From NCBI GenBank assembly GCA_002104905.1, contig MCFE01000033.1:150923-214922 (forward strand): a stretch of 64,000 nucleotides of DNA. The letters are read 5' to 3'. Of the stretch, positions 32,801 through 44,581 are shown in pieces. A program made the position numbers and the translations under genes. Positions within the stretch are counted from its first letter, which is position 1; each line of letters begins with the position of its first letter. This DNA comes from Basidiobolus meristosporus CBS 931.73 (Eukaryota > Basidiobolomycota > Basidiobolomycetes > Basidiobolales > Basidiobolaceae). The notes beneath the pieces were generated by a model, which was not told the DNA's origin, searched no databases, and worked only from the letters and a program-made list of their open reading frames with translations.

Positions 32801-34468
32801 CTACATTAGCATACCAGCGATGGTGGCGCTCATCAAGGTCGACATGGTACCGCACAACATGGCCGAGAACGCCAGTTCGGCAAGATCCTGTCTACGTGAA
32901 GGGGCCATCGATCCCAATGCTCCGATTTGAATACCGATTGATCCGAAGTTGGCGAATCCGCAGAGACAGTACACTGCCAAGGACTGAGTACGTGGAAGCA
33001 ATTTGGCAACCATTTCTTTGCTGGTCAGTGTTCCAAAGGCCACAAACTCGTTCACAAACATCTTGGTAGCCATCAGACGAGCTACATCCACGCAATCGCG
33101 CTGAGGAATGCCAACAAGCCAGATGAATGGAACAAAAATATATCCCATAATCAACTGCAGGGTCAAGTTGTCAATGTTGATAAAGTTCCCGAACCAAGTG
33201 AGCAGAGCGTTCACCAAAGCAAGAAGTGACATGAATGCAAGCACCGTAGCTCCGATCAAAAGTGCCAAGTGGATACCCTGGGCCGCACCGTTGGCAGCAG
33301 CGTGTAGGAAATTGGCTTCCTTGTCCTCAGAAGGTGGGATACGCACTTTTCCTTTTGTAACTGGCTCTCCAGTCTCGGGGATACGCATCTTCGAGATGGC
33401 TAAACCGCAAGGGGTTGACATGACACAGGAGGTAATGAGAGACTGGGAATCAACGCCCATGGAGATGAATCCAACCAACACTGATCCAGAAATGGTGGCA
33501 AAACCGGACACCATTGTTGAGTGAATCTCGGCCTTTGTCATGGTTTCTAAGAACGGTAGAACCAGTAATGCCGATTCACCTTGGCCAACGAAGGGAGAAG
33601 CAGCGGCAACAGTGGATTCCGCTCCGCTGGTGCCCATAACTCTGACCATGAACCAGGCTACCTTTCTCACCATCCATTGCATACCTCCAAAGAAGTACAC
33701 GATCTTCACGATAGCCGCAAAGAAGAGCACAGCTGGAAGAACAGTGGTAGCGAATACCTTGGTGTTTGCAACATCGTCGCCAGCAATGAAGGCCAAACCG
33801 TTGTTCGAGAACTCGAGAAGAGTCGAGCACAAGTCAGATAACCAATGGAAAATATCGTAGCCAACCGATGTCTTGAGGATAAACAAGCCCAAGATGAACT
33901 GCATCAAGATGCCTACAATGACGGTGGCCCAGCGGATCTTCTTACGGTTGGACGAGGTTGCATATAGCACGAGAAGGAATACACATAGACCGCAAAGCGA
34001 TCTGACTCTGTCAACAAGGCTGCTGTGACCTTCTTTCACAGGAAGCCCGAGCGTCACACCGGCAATGAGGCCAACGGTGAAAATGATCGCGCTGATCCAG
34101 CGAACTTTACTAGGGAATCTCATGGCAAATCTAATCAAGGTCGAAAAGAACCAGCCCAAAGGCTTGGTAAGGATGGTGGTGGGCACGTGGTAGAACATAA
34201 TCTTTAACGAAACAAATGCCCAGATCAGCGACATGACAAGGGTGTCACGTCCATGAAGAATCCATGCGGCGATCATATATCCAGTATACAATACCACCGC
34301 AGCGATATGGAAGTAGAGACGATAGCGTTGATAAAGTGATCCCTTTTCCTCGGGCTTTTCGGGTTGCTTCTTTTCATCTTCATCAATGTAAGAGTCATTT
34401 GCAGTGGTAGGCAAGAAAGAGACCGGGACTGACTCCGTTTGCGCGTTTTGAGCTTCGTGGACAGACAT
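32801..34468 (-). CDS. Concentrative nucleoside transporter, copy 7 (intact, inverted)
   Basis: Intact 555-residue CNT on the minus strand, tail to tail with copy 6. It starts MSVHEAQN, at the second Met position of its paralogues. HP1 is PFVGQGESALLVLPF (Gln codon at 33581-33583 on the + strand), so it keeps canonical Gln and Glu. The family motif appears as ATKMFVNEFVAFGTL and CGFANFGSIGIQIG is present. It is the most diverged of the seven and is probably, with copy 6, closest to the ancestral transporter. Confidence 0.95.
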   Translation of the reverse strand: MSVHEAQNAQTESVPVSFLPTTANDSYIDEDEKKQPEKPEEKGSLYQRYRLYFHIAAVVLYTGYMIAAWILHGRDTLVMSLIWAFVSLKIMFYHVPTTILTKPLGWFFSTLIRFAMRFPSKVRWISAIIFTVGLIAGVTLGLPVKEGHSSLVDRVRSLCGLCVFLLVLYATSSNRKKIRWATVIVGILMQFILGLFILKTSVGYDIFHWLSDLCSTLLEFSNNGLAFIAGDDVANTKVFATTVLPAVLFFAAIVKIVYFFGGMQWMVRKVAWFMVRVMGTSGAESTVAAASPFVGQGESALLVLPFLETMTKAEIHSTMVSGFATISGSVLVGFISMGVDSQSLITSCVMSTPCGLAISKMRIPETGEPVTKGKVRIPPSEDKEANFLHAAANGAAQGIHLALLIGATVLAFMSLLALVNALLTWFGNFINIDNLTLQLIMGYIFVPFIWLVGIPQRDCVDVARLMATKMFVNEFVAFGTLTSKEMVAKLLPRTQSLAVYCLCGFANFGSIGIQIGALGSMAPSRRQDLAELAFSAMLCGTMSTLMSATIAGMLM

Positions 34469-34552
34469 TTTTGGTCACGAATCTTTGGTGGAAAGTGTAG
34501 AAATTGTAAGAGTAGAAGAGAAGAATGGTTTGCGGATAATCAGGTAAAAGCA

Positions 34553-34560
34553 CTTTTATA
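34553..34560 (-). promoter_or_regulatory. TATA box, CNT copy 7
   Basis: TATAAAAG on the minus strand, 85 nt before the copy 7 ATG. Confidence 0.8.
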
Positions 34561-35829
34561 GGCTTCGATAAATTTTCCAAACCACCCTTCCTAATCTGGA
34601 TCATTTCTTTATAACGAATAATCTTAACATTGTTTGACTAGCGCCCCGATTCGAATGTTAATTCATTTTGAATGATACCATAAAGAGAATACTGGGCTTC
34701 AATTCACCACAATCGTCGGTTCTTGATGCCCCTCGACCCTATTGGATTCGATCAAAAAATTTCTGCTCCAAATACAGCAACGTCTCAAACAATGATTCTT
34801 CCCGCTCATTAGAAGTGCTTGAGAGTGCTAACAAGAGCGCTTTACCTGGAATGCTCTTTTTATTGCCATCGCATCAGCGGTTCCCTCTTTTTCGCCATAT
34901 TTGTCTCTTTAATCCTGGGAAAGAGAGGATGGTGTTACCGCTGAAAGCCACAGCATAATACGGCACACGAGAATAGAATTTCCCTGCATACATGTCAAGC
35001 CCTATATGGGTCATTCGCGTTGAAGTGCGTATTTCTATGAGCTTTCGGTTACTCCACTCGCATTATACATATCGAGTCCTTTGCCTCGTTACCTTCACAT
35101 ATCGAGTCTGAATTCTTTGCCGACGGTTGCTTTTCGCATATCGAGCCTAGCGCCTAAGGACTTTGAGTGCAACCATGCATATTCCGGTCCCTCATCGATG
35201 CTAATGCTTATTTATAGCTGGTCGTTGACTACGTATATATTCCACCCCAGCACCAAGTACCGAGTGAATATTCATTCATTGGCTCTTGAGCACGGTGACG
35301 CAGGCAATCATCAACGACCTCAAAAGAGAAAAATGAGGGCAAAAAAGGAATCTCCGATGAGCTGCCCAGTCCAATCCTTGGCAACTCCGGTGTGGACACA
35401 ATACCATTACTGGCATCGAAGTGCTAATTTCTCAGGATCAGAAATTTATCCATTTTGAGGTTCTCTTGACGAGGAATTTCTTGCTATATCCATACACCTG
35501 TCCTACAGCGCCATCACATGGTCTACCATGGCAACTGCCCATCTTACACAGTAAGGAGGCTTGTAAGATGCTGATCTTTGCCAACTAAGTACCGCTGCCA
35601 GTAGGTCAAGCAATCTCTCGCTAACCAACACTGTCGACTGTGACCTGATAAATTGCCGGAGGACCAAAATGGTAAAATTAAGTATCACGAATTACCCATG
35701 TAATGAGCTAACGGTGCAGTGAACTAAAGAGATTCCGCTGGTGTGAAGCGTCTTGCGGAGGTAAGAAAGTATAAAAGTTCCCGTGCTATTGATCAGAACT
35801 TCAGAAAGCGTCCAATTCTCTTAGTCCCT
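34561..35829. other. Divergent region CNT copy 7 / chitinase
   Basis: About 1.27 kb without a supported gene. The motif CATATCGAG occurs three times within 80 bp (about 35068, 35098 and 35138), the first two each followed by a TTTGCC stretch. A TATAAAAG octamer lies at about 35770, some 60 nt before the chitinase ATG. Confidence 0.55.
35770..35777 (+). promoter_or_regulatory. TATA box, chitinase gene
   Basis: TATAAAAG about 60 nt upstream of the chitinase start codon, the same octamer used by the CNT genes. Confidence 0.7.
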
Positions 35830-38483
35830 ATGGGTCCTCGCGCAAAAACTCTCCTTGCTTTGGCTGGTTCCTTCTTGGTCACCCGTTCCGCTGTAGCGTT
35901 TGATGTAGGTGCCATTTACGATGTAAAGTAGAGGGAAATGTTCTAAATACGTTGAACGCTTTCTGATAGGCCACTTGCAATAACAATCTTGTAGCATGTA
36001 TGTATCTTTGTTTAACACTAATCAACCTTGTAACGTTCACTAAATTCTCATCCTGTAGACTGGTAAAGCACCGTTATAACCAAGTGAATCTACTGGCGTT
36101 ACTAAATGGATTACTTTTCATGTCAATCTTTCACAAATCCAGGGGTCAGAACAGTTACGGTGGTGGTGGCGGCGACTCTAGTGGTTGGCAGAAGAATTTG
36201 GCTTATTATTGCCAAGATGACACCGTTGATGTGATCCCAGTTTGTAAGTTCTACAAGTGGCGTACAAAAATCCCAATAGGAACTAATGACCTCTACGCAC
36301 GCAGCTTTTCTGAACACCTTCTTTGGCAAGGGCGGATTTCCTGAGCTGAACCTGGCTAATGTACTTCATCAGTCCTCAGCCATTGCTCCACTTTTCTCTA
36401 ACAGTTTCCTCTTTAGACTTGCAACGTCAAAGACAATGCCACCTTCCCGGGAACCAACATGGTCAATTGCCCTAGCATTGGTGATGATATCAAGTACTGT
36501 CAATCCCGTGGTAAATCGATCATTCTTTCTCTGGGAGGAGCAGGTGGATCGTACGGATTCCAGAATGACGCACAAGCCCAAGGTTTTGCCACCCAAGTTT
36601 GGTAAGTTTCTGATTGGTCAGATTAAATTCCGTACTGAGAATAACAATGCTGGCAATTAGGAACCTATTCCTTGGTGGAAAGTCCGATACTAGACCATTT
36701 GGTGACGCCGTCTTTGATGGAGTTGATCTCGATATCGAAGGCGGAGGTCCTACTGGGTATGTGGCATTTGTCAACCAGCTTCGCTCATACTACCAGCAAG
36801 ATAAAAGCAAGAAATACTTGATTGCTGCTGCTCCCCAATGTGTTTACCCTGGTACGTACTGGTGACTTCTTATCCAAATGAAAACGAGTGTTTTCTGATT
36901 GTTGCATCTACCGAAATCTTAGATGGCCAGCTAAGCAGCACCTTGAACAATGCGTGGTTCGATTTAGTTTTTGTCCAGTTTTACAACAATCCATGTAAGT
37001 GGATCTCCTATATCGAACGTACAGCTCCAGACTGATACGTTGTTCGACCTATAGGTGGTTTGCAGTATTACAACAACTTCCAAGCTTGGAACTACGGCAT
37101 TTGGGACTATTGGGCAACTCACATCTCTCCAAACCCCAACGTTAAAGTTTACATCGGTGCCCCGGCTGCACCTAAAGCTGCTGGATCAGGGTGAGATATT
37201 CTTCCTGATTAGGACTAGTTGCTTACGTTGCTAATTTTGCATCCGCAGCTATATTACTATTGATCAGTTACAGACTGTCGCTCAACAAACCAGAGCCAAT
37301 TTCACCAGTTTTGGCGGTGTAATGTTCTGGGATGCTTCACAAGCGTGGGGAAATAGTGTTGGCAGCCAGAACTATGGACAAGCAACCAAAGCGGTAACTT
37401 AGCAGTAACCACTTAGCTACAAGGCTACTTTTCTCATCAAATTTTTTTCTATGGAAAATCATGTAGTTCCTGAAGAATGGGGGTGGCTGCAACGTCAAAC
37501 CAAATCTTCCTTCCTGCAAATCCGCCAGTACTTGGGCTCAATCCGTTTCTTATCCTGGAGGCTCTGTCGTTTCGTACGACGGGTATATTTGGAAGGCGCT
37601 TTGGTATACCCAAGGTCAGGCCCCTGGTGTGACCGCTGGTTATTGGAATGCTATTAGTGGATGTACTGGAAATGGTTCTGGTACCACTATAACTGCGACA
37701 TCCACTACTTCGTCTGCTACCACTGTTCCACCCACCTCAACCGTTGTAACTACCTCCGTATCTAGCACCAAGCCCACCTCAAGCGTTCCTTCGACAACAA
37801 GTGCGACTTCCTCAACACCCACTACTACACCAGGGGGTTCATGCAGTGGAGTAGCCGCTTGGAGTTCAAGTACCGCTTATAACGGTGCTCAAAAGGTCAC
37901 CTATAATGGCCATCTCTGGCAAGCGAAATGGTGGACTCAGAACGATACTCCGGGATCCAATTCCCAGAATGTCTGGACAGACCTAGGCACTTGCACCACT
38001 CTCCGTAGAAGGGCTCGCCGTGGTATCCCTGACGCTTCCGTGCCAGCAACTCAACCTAGCGACTTTTTAATTCATAGAACCATTGGCGACTTTTTGGTGA
38101 CCTTCAGCAATCTCAAGTTAGAATCTAACCAATTCCAGATGGGTGTAAGTAAACCAGTGAAACATCATCTATCTGATTACAGGGCTAATTTCGGTTGTCA
38201 AACACTATTGTAGATCAAAGTCTCCTCCCAAAAGCCCGGAAGTGTTATCTCTGACCAATGGAAGCTTTCCTTCCCATTCAACTCCACCCTAGTTCAGGTC
38301 AATGGCGCTGTTCAAGGCCAAGAGAAGGGAGCAGTGGTGCTTACCGCCCCTAGTATCCAGGATGACTTTAAGGCCAACCAATTCATGTCAGTATTTGTCG
38401 ATATCACTGGTAGGGACAATGCCCGCTCGGCTTTGGACAAGTTCCCCTTCCCTGATATCAACAAGGTGACCTTTGCACCCTGA
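35830..38483 (+). CDS. Secreted class III GH18 chitinase with two CBM5/12-like domains
   Basis: 646-residue endochitinase. Twelve exons: 35830-35904, 35970-35997, 36059-36062, 36143-36243, 36305-36360, 36417-36601, 36661-36851, 36923-36994, 37055-37190, 37249-37393, 37467-38144, 38214-38483; phases all agree. Signal peptide about 1-23 ([16 protein letters not shown]). The GH18 domain begins [19 protein letters not shown], with SLGGAGGS and catalytic DGVDLDIE (Glu is the acid/base). Two Trp-rich chitin-binding modules of CBM5/12 type follow (CKSASTWAQ...; [15 protein letters not shown]...), separated by a Thr/Ser-rich linker. The C-terminal beta domain ends the protein and resembles the extra domain of zygomycete-type chitinases. 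Exon 3 is only 4 nt; without it the YWGQ motif cannot be read. Likely role: cell-wall remodelling or chitin breakdown. Confidence 0.9.
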
Positions 38484-38846
38484 ATTGAATTACGCTTAAA
38501 TCAAGCGATCGCACCTTAGATTGTGTGAAATAAATTGTGGGTTTTTAAACTCTAACCAAGCAACCATACTTTCAAAATAATGGCATTGAGTAGCCCCAAA
38601 GGTATCCTGGGGCCTGTGAGCCGCACAATCTTACATAAAGTTTAGTGATAGGATTTTATTTTGTAGCCAAAGCAACCTTACAAGCACCTTTCGATTTAAT
38701 GGCATTGAGTAGCCATGGTGGCATGAAGTTCAGTGATGTTTATTTTAGATCAATCGAATATTAGTAATGAATTTCAAGAAGCTTTATAAAACAAAAATTC
38801 TTTGTGTGGGAGGGAATTTTACAGAGAAGTATCAGCAGGATGGTAT
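38484..38846. other. Convergent gap chitinase / FTR1
   Basis: 363 bp of 3' flanks. A segment beginning TTAATGGCATTGAGTAGCC or close to it occurs twice (about 38579 and 38697), an imperfect direct repeat. No gene. Confidence 0.6.
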
Positions 38847-39972
38847 TTATGGACCGTTGGTTATCCCCAAGCTTTTGTACTCAATATCAGATTTGTCGTT
38901 CGAATCAACTCTTCTTCTGGTACGACCTTGGTGAAGTTTCAAGAAGATGAGATATACAGCGATTGCTAACCAATACAGCACGTATCCAAGAATGGTGCCT
39001 ATCGATGCAACATTATTCCAACCAAGAATAGCATTGAAAATTTGCCAGCCGCCAGCGTTAGGGTTCTCAGGATTACAGCAGTCAAGATACCTACATGGAG
39101 ATATCGATTAGAACACCGCACAGTGGAGCTCAATCTATGTATTCCTTACCAAACATTTGTGCGGACATCGAAGGTAATCCCACCTTCCTCGTCAGCCTCG
39201 GCATTGGCAGCGTCGGTTCTAAGTGCCCATACATGAGCTTCAAGGAACCCGATGGCTCTGGCAAAGAGTCCAGCTGCCACCAAGAACAAGATGCAGGTAG
39301 AAGCCACGAAAAACCATTGGAATTTTACAATGTTCCCACCCCTAAGATCCAGTCAGTACAGGAAAATCAGCCATCCTATTTGGCGAAAACAACATACCTG
39401 TACAGCAACCAGCCAACGAAACAACCCGCAAGAATACCACAGATGGCAGCGATAGGAATCGAGCTGGCAGGCTCACTGATAGATATACCACCGATGAACA
39501 CGAGCCCTTCAAGACCCTCTCTCATTACCGTGATAAACGGTAATAGAAACAGGGCGTATTTCTTTGATTTGGCACGAATCCCTTTGGCTTCTTTGTCGTT
39601 CATGGAGTTGGCAAGTTTGACCTTCCATTTCTCCTGCATACGTTTTGTTTTCAGCATGGCAAGTCCCATTACGCTAATCATGATCACAGCAATCAATGAG
39701 AAGCATCCTTCCCACAGCTTTTCGCTCTTGGCCCACAAGTTGGAGGCAACAGTGTACCATACTGCGATAAAAGCTCCACCAATGCATAAACTAACCAGAA
39801 GACCAAGTAGTGTACCAAACCAAACTTGCTTTCTCAGGCGCCGGTGCAATGCAGTATCATTATGGTATACTTGGGACAGGAAAGAAAGCAGCACCGAAAC
39901 AATGATGGCAGCTTCAATTGTCTCTCGGAAGAGAATGAAAAAGATCGGAATACTGAATAAATCCTTGGCCAT
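38847..39972 (-). CDS. FTR1: High-affinity iron permease FTR1
   Basis: 336-residue plasma-membrane permease that takes up Fe3+ produced by its partner ferroxidase. Exons on minus: 39972-39398, 39341-39150, 39090-38847, in frame. Seven predicted helices; iron-binding REXXE motifs are RETIE (residues 16-20, first helix) and REGLE (151-155, fourth helix). C-terminal NPENPNAGGWQIFNAILGWNN is the family block before the last helix. It is divergent from the FET3-type ferroxidase, the standard arrangement in many fungi. The intergenic region carries iron-GATA sites, one near-match overlapping the start codon. Confidence 0.96.
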
Positions 39973-40964
39973 CTGATATAGAATAAGGAATCACCTCAGC
40001 TAGGCTACGGTTTGGTGACAAGGAGAAGAATAGAGAAGGATTCTAATGCGGAGGGTAACGATGCAACTTCATTTTATGTGCAAAATTTTAGAAAGGCAAT
40101 CAGCGACCGTCTTTGATCCTAACCAACCGTTGTGCTATTTCACTCCTTATGAATTACTACGTCCACTTAATCATTAATAAATGTGGAATTAGAGAGGATT
40201 CGGCGCCAGGGAATCAGATAGCACATAACCGTAAGGAGCCAGCCCGTTTCAATGTGACGTTTTAATCGGCATTATTGTTGTTCATTGTTCTTGTGATAAG
40301 CACGACCGGAGAGTAGTAACACAAAGACATGGAAAAATTACTTAATACTGGATGACTTGGCTGTTGTCACCTGTTGAATTATACCACTTGGAGCCTAGGC
40401 AGTTCCCAAACAAGGTTTTGTGAAAAATTGGGGCCAACTATTGCCCGTTGCAATGAAAACAAAAGGTTATATCCGGAAAAAATGGTACACAAAGAGCACT
40501 ATTTGTGACTCAGACAGATGTATAGGGAGAGTACCCAGTTATGTTGTTGAACGTATGAAAGTTTTCGATACAAAAGTTGGTTACATTTTTAAACAGTATG
40601 GTCGCTTTATCAGATAATCTTGGTCTGATCGAACATCCTTACCAATCATTGCTCAGGCCAGGGTTGAGGATACACACGAGCGCATTTTGCTAGTCAGTCA
40701 AACAGATCACTCATTCTTCACTCATTCCTCACTCATTCCTCAATTACCCCATCTTGTTGGAATTTCCCCAAATGGGTCTGAATCTGAGTCATGCAATCCA
40801 ACTTACCCCCTTAATTTCACTACAGTGGTCTGCGATATATTTATTTCTACTATGATCTGATAAGTTCAGGTTTGCAGCGACCCATGGCTGGTTGCTTTTA
40901 AACGCAACTGATGTTCCCCATTTTTTCACTCTTCATCATTCCTATTGTGCACAAGGAGTCAATC
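39973..40964. promoter_or_regulatory. Bidirectional FTR1-FET3 control region with ATCWGATAA sites
   Basis: Perfect matches to ATCWGATAA, the site of fungal iron-repressing GATA factors (Urbs1/SREA/Fep1 type), occur at 40855-40863 (ATCTGATAA) and 40609-40617 (ATCAGATAA). The latter overlaps a reverse match at 40607-40615, making a palindrome. Near-matches lie at 40213-40221 and 39971-39979. A GATAAG is also at 40295-40300. Expected effect: repression of both genes in iron-replete cells. Confidence 0.7.
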
Positions 40965-42909
40965 ATGATAGCCAAGTCTCTCAATAGGATACTTCTTGCT
41001 TGCATCGCTCTAGGTTCATTGGCTCGAGGCGCCGACAAGGTCTACAACTGGGAGCTTACCTATGTGAACAACGTTGATCTAACCGGTGGTCATCCACGAA
41101 GAGCCATTGGCGTGAACGGACAATTCCCGTACTTGAGTTTTCTTGAGCCTTATCGCATCAAGCTTATCTGATTTTTTTCTTTATTTAAGAGCTCCCCCTT
41201 TGGAGGCGACTGTGGGTGATAATTTGATCATCAATGTGGTAAGTGGTTGTTTTATGATATTCTCCCGATCGTCCTCATTCTCACCTCTGCCATTTACTAG
41301 CGCAACTCACTAGATGTTGGCAGCACTCTGCATGCTCACGGAATTCTACAGAATGGAACAAACTACTATGACGGGGCAGCCATGGTTCACCAATGGTAGG
41401 CAATCTTGGCAAAACATTTTTAGTTGAGACCACTGAATAACACTCGGCTTCACCAGCCCCATCCCACCCGGTGGAAATTATACATACAACATTCCAATCG
41501 CGCAACATGGGACCTACTGGATTCACAGTCATTTCCGCGGCCAATACGTAGACGGCCTCCGTGCACCAATTGTGCTGCATGCACAAAAGGAACAGTATAC
41601 CTACGATGCCGAGTATATCGTAACCCTGGCTGACTGGTATTATGAAGAGCACCACGTACTCTTGGCCAAGTATCTAAGTATTTTCAACCCATCTGGAGGG
41701 GAGCCAGTCCCAGATGCTGGCGGGATAAATGGATCGCAGAACGCTACGTTCAGCTTCGTCCCAGGGAAAGTCTACCGTTTACGGATAGTCAACATGTCTG
41801 CCTTCTCTATGTTTGATTTCCATATTGACGGTCACGACCTGGAAATTATTGAGGTAGACGGGGTTGATGTAAACACCAAAATTGTCCAAAGTCTACCGAT
41901 CACTGCGGCTCAGCGCTATTCGGTGTTGGTGCGCGCGAAAAATTCCACCAGCAACAACTTCGTTATGCATGCCGATATTGATGTTGGCATGTTCCCTGCC
42001 GTAAACCCAAACCTAAACCCAAACATTAACGCAACTATCATCTACGACAACAACGCCCCACTGTACGTCCCTCAGAGCACTGCTGCAGAAGCATCGTTTG
42101 ATGACACTAGCTTGGTGCCAGTCACTGCCGCATCCTCCGCACCCCCGGACAACCGCATAGAAATCAATGTCTTTTTTAATGTCTTGGATAATGGGGTCAA
42201 CCGTGGCATGTTCAACAATGTGACATACCTCCCTTCACAGGTACCGCCTCTGTTTACAGCAGCTAGTATGGGTCAATTGGCCAGTGATGTGAGGGTCTAC
42301 GGCAAGCATAGTAATGCCTTTGTCATTGAGCATAATCAAATGATCGAGTTGGTAATCAACAACTGGGATGCCGACGCCCATCCCTTCCATCTACATGGGC
42401 ATCAGTTCCAGGTGATGGGACGTAGTGCGGAGAATGCTGGCGGATACGACCACATCAACAATCCCGTAAAAGAACAGGCCAACCCAGTTCGCAGAGATAC
42501 CGTTCAGGTTCCTGCACAGGGTTATGTAGTAATCAGGTTCCGAGCGGATAACCCAGGTATCTGGCTCTTCCACTGCCACATTGAATGGCATCTGGAGTCT
42601 GGCTTGGCCGCCACCATTGTAGAGGCACCTCAGCAGATACAGGCTAGTATGAAGATACCACAGCAATCGATTGATCATTGTGTTGCTCAAGGAATCAAGA
42701 CCACCGGGAATGCGGTAGGAAAGGAAGGGCTGGACCTGGGTGGTTATTACGATGGACCCAGTCCATTGCCTGGGAAATTTACAGCCAAAGGAATCTGGGC
42801 GCTTGTGGGATGCATCCTATCTGCCATCCTTGGCATTGCAACTTTGATATGGTTTGCTCGGGATGACGATTCTCTGGCGGTCAATAAAACCGATCCTGCT
42901 GAGAAATAG
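40965..42909 (+). CDS. FET3: FET3-type multicopper ferroxidase
   Basis: 586-residue membrane-anchored multicopper oxidase that oxidises Fe2+ for FTR1. Exons 40965-41128, 41190-41238, 41301-41395 and 41457-42909, in frame. Signal peptide IAKSLNRILLACIALGSLARG, three cupredoxin domains, and copper ligands in TLHAHG, WIHSH, HPFHLHGHQF and HCHIEWHLESGL. A single C-terminal helix (GIWALVGCILSAILGIATLIWF) and short acidic tail anchor it with the catalytic part outside. ATG 40965 gives the best signal peptide; an in-frame ATG at 40911 would add 18 hydrophobic residues and is less likely. Confidence 0.95.
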
Positions 42910-43140
42910 TTAGACTTGCCGTTCTTTTGTCTATAGCGTTTACCAATTCCTGTCCTATTTTTGTTTAATAAAAGGATTTATTAATAATGATAACAACATA
43001 TGATGAGTATTTTTTTTTCCTAAAAATTTGATGGACCTTCCATACCGGCTCAGAGATAACCAGGGATTAACCAAGCAATTCCATTGATATCCCAAGTTTT
43101 CCCTTCCTTTTCCTAACCCACCCAGAGGTAGAACTTTAAA

Positions 43141-44581
43141 ATGGACAGTCATCCAGGTACCGGATTCTTTTCAATACACGAGTTCTTCTGTTTCCAAGAA
43201 AATAATCTGAGGTCGCTTTTCTTTTTCCTCTGTTTCATCTAGCTGGTGTAGATATCAAGAACAATAGAAACTCCGATTTTGTTTCCCCCACACCCAACAA
43301 TACGCCTAGCTTCACTTCACCCATCAGTTCTTCGAAGCCCCCTGGTTTGTCTAGCTTGAGCGAGGAGATTTCCTCCAATTTCGAGGATTTGGAGGGAAGG
43401 ATTGGTGCTTTGATGGGTGATTCTGCCAATATCAGAGCCTTGCCAATGGAGGTTAAAGAGCGTGTATTTGCTTTAAAGAATTTGCAAGTAAGATGATGCG
43501 TTCTTTGCTCTCGAGTATTCTCTATTTATCGTTTATCTGGCCTACAGACCAAGTACCTTGCTCTCGAGGCCAAATTCCACATGGAAATTCTGGAATTGGA
43601 GAAGAAATACAACAAGCTGAGCGAACCACTCTTCCAACAGCGTAGTCAGATCATCCAAGGTGAGGTTCAACCTGCTACTGAGGAAATCGAAGCCGGGAAG
43701 AAGGTGGACGAAGAGCTAACAGAAGAACTGCTGGCCGAAAACGAAGAGGAGGTTTCCGAGGAAAGTGCACGTGGAATTCCCGAGTTTTGGTTGACAGCCT
43801 TGAGCAATCACTTTCATATCAGTGAGTTGATTACCGAGAATGACCAAGAGCCACTGAAGCAATTGAAGGATATCCGTTTGTCCTACTTGGACAGCAATCC
43901 GGTAAGTCTTAATAGTACGGGTGTTGAGTCGTGAGCCACTATTTACCCCCTGCTCCCAAGGGCTTTAAACTTGACTTCGAGTTCTCGGAAAATGAGTACT
44001 TCGAAAACTCCGTTTTAAGCAAGACTTATTACTACAAGCAATCCTCGGAGAACGGAGAGCTGGTGTTTGACCACTCTGAAGGGTTAGTTCCACATGGCTT
44101 ATATTTGATGATGGTACAGGTGGATGTTAACTCGGTTTTCAGAACAAAGATCCAGTGGAAAGAGGGCAAGGATCTCAGTGTGACTGTTGAAACCAAGAAG
44201 CAACGTCATAAGAGCTCCAACAAAACCCGTGTTGTTAAGCGCACCGTCCCGGCTGAGACTTTCTTCCGTTTCTTCGAAACCGTGGAGCTTCCTGACGATA
44301 TCTCCGAGACTGAGGAAGATGAGTTCAATGAGAGACTGGACGCTGATTATGAACTCGGTGAGGAGTTCAAGGAGAAGATTATTCCCAATGCTATCGACTG
44401 GTTCACTGGCAAAGCCTTGGAATATGAAAACATGAGCGATGACGAATACCCTCAGGACTTCTCTGAAGGTGAGTTCGACATGGACGAAGATGAGGTCGAT
44501 GACGACGACGATGATGATGATGATGATGAAGTCACGAATCCTACTGCCAACGCCCAAGCGCCTGAGTGCAAACAACAGTAA
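43141..44581 (+). CDS. NAP1: Nucleosome assembly protein NAP1
   Basis: 391-residue histone chaperone for H2A-H2B. Exons 43141-43156, 43243-43487, 43548-43901, 43961-44082 and 44143-44581, in frame. Exon 1 codes only five residues. A Ser/Pro-rich head is followed by the long dimerisation helix (RVFALKNLQTKYLALEAKFHMEI), the earmuff core with GIPEFWLTALSNH and YYYKQSSENGELVFDHSEG, KIQWKEGKDL and the C-terminal core block IPNAIDWFTGKALEYE. It ends in a poly-Asp acidic tail (GAT/GAC repeats at about 44498-44530). Length and order match yeast Nap1 (417). Confidence 0.95.

Noticed and set aside
39095-39976. 293-codon + strand ORF over FTR1
   Set aside because: It is antisense to FTR1 exons and introns and has no domain; a shadow frame.
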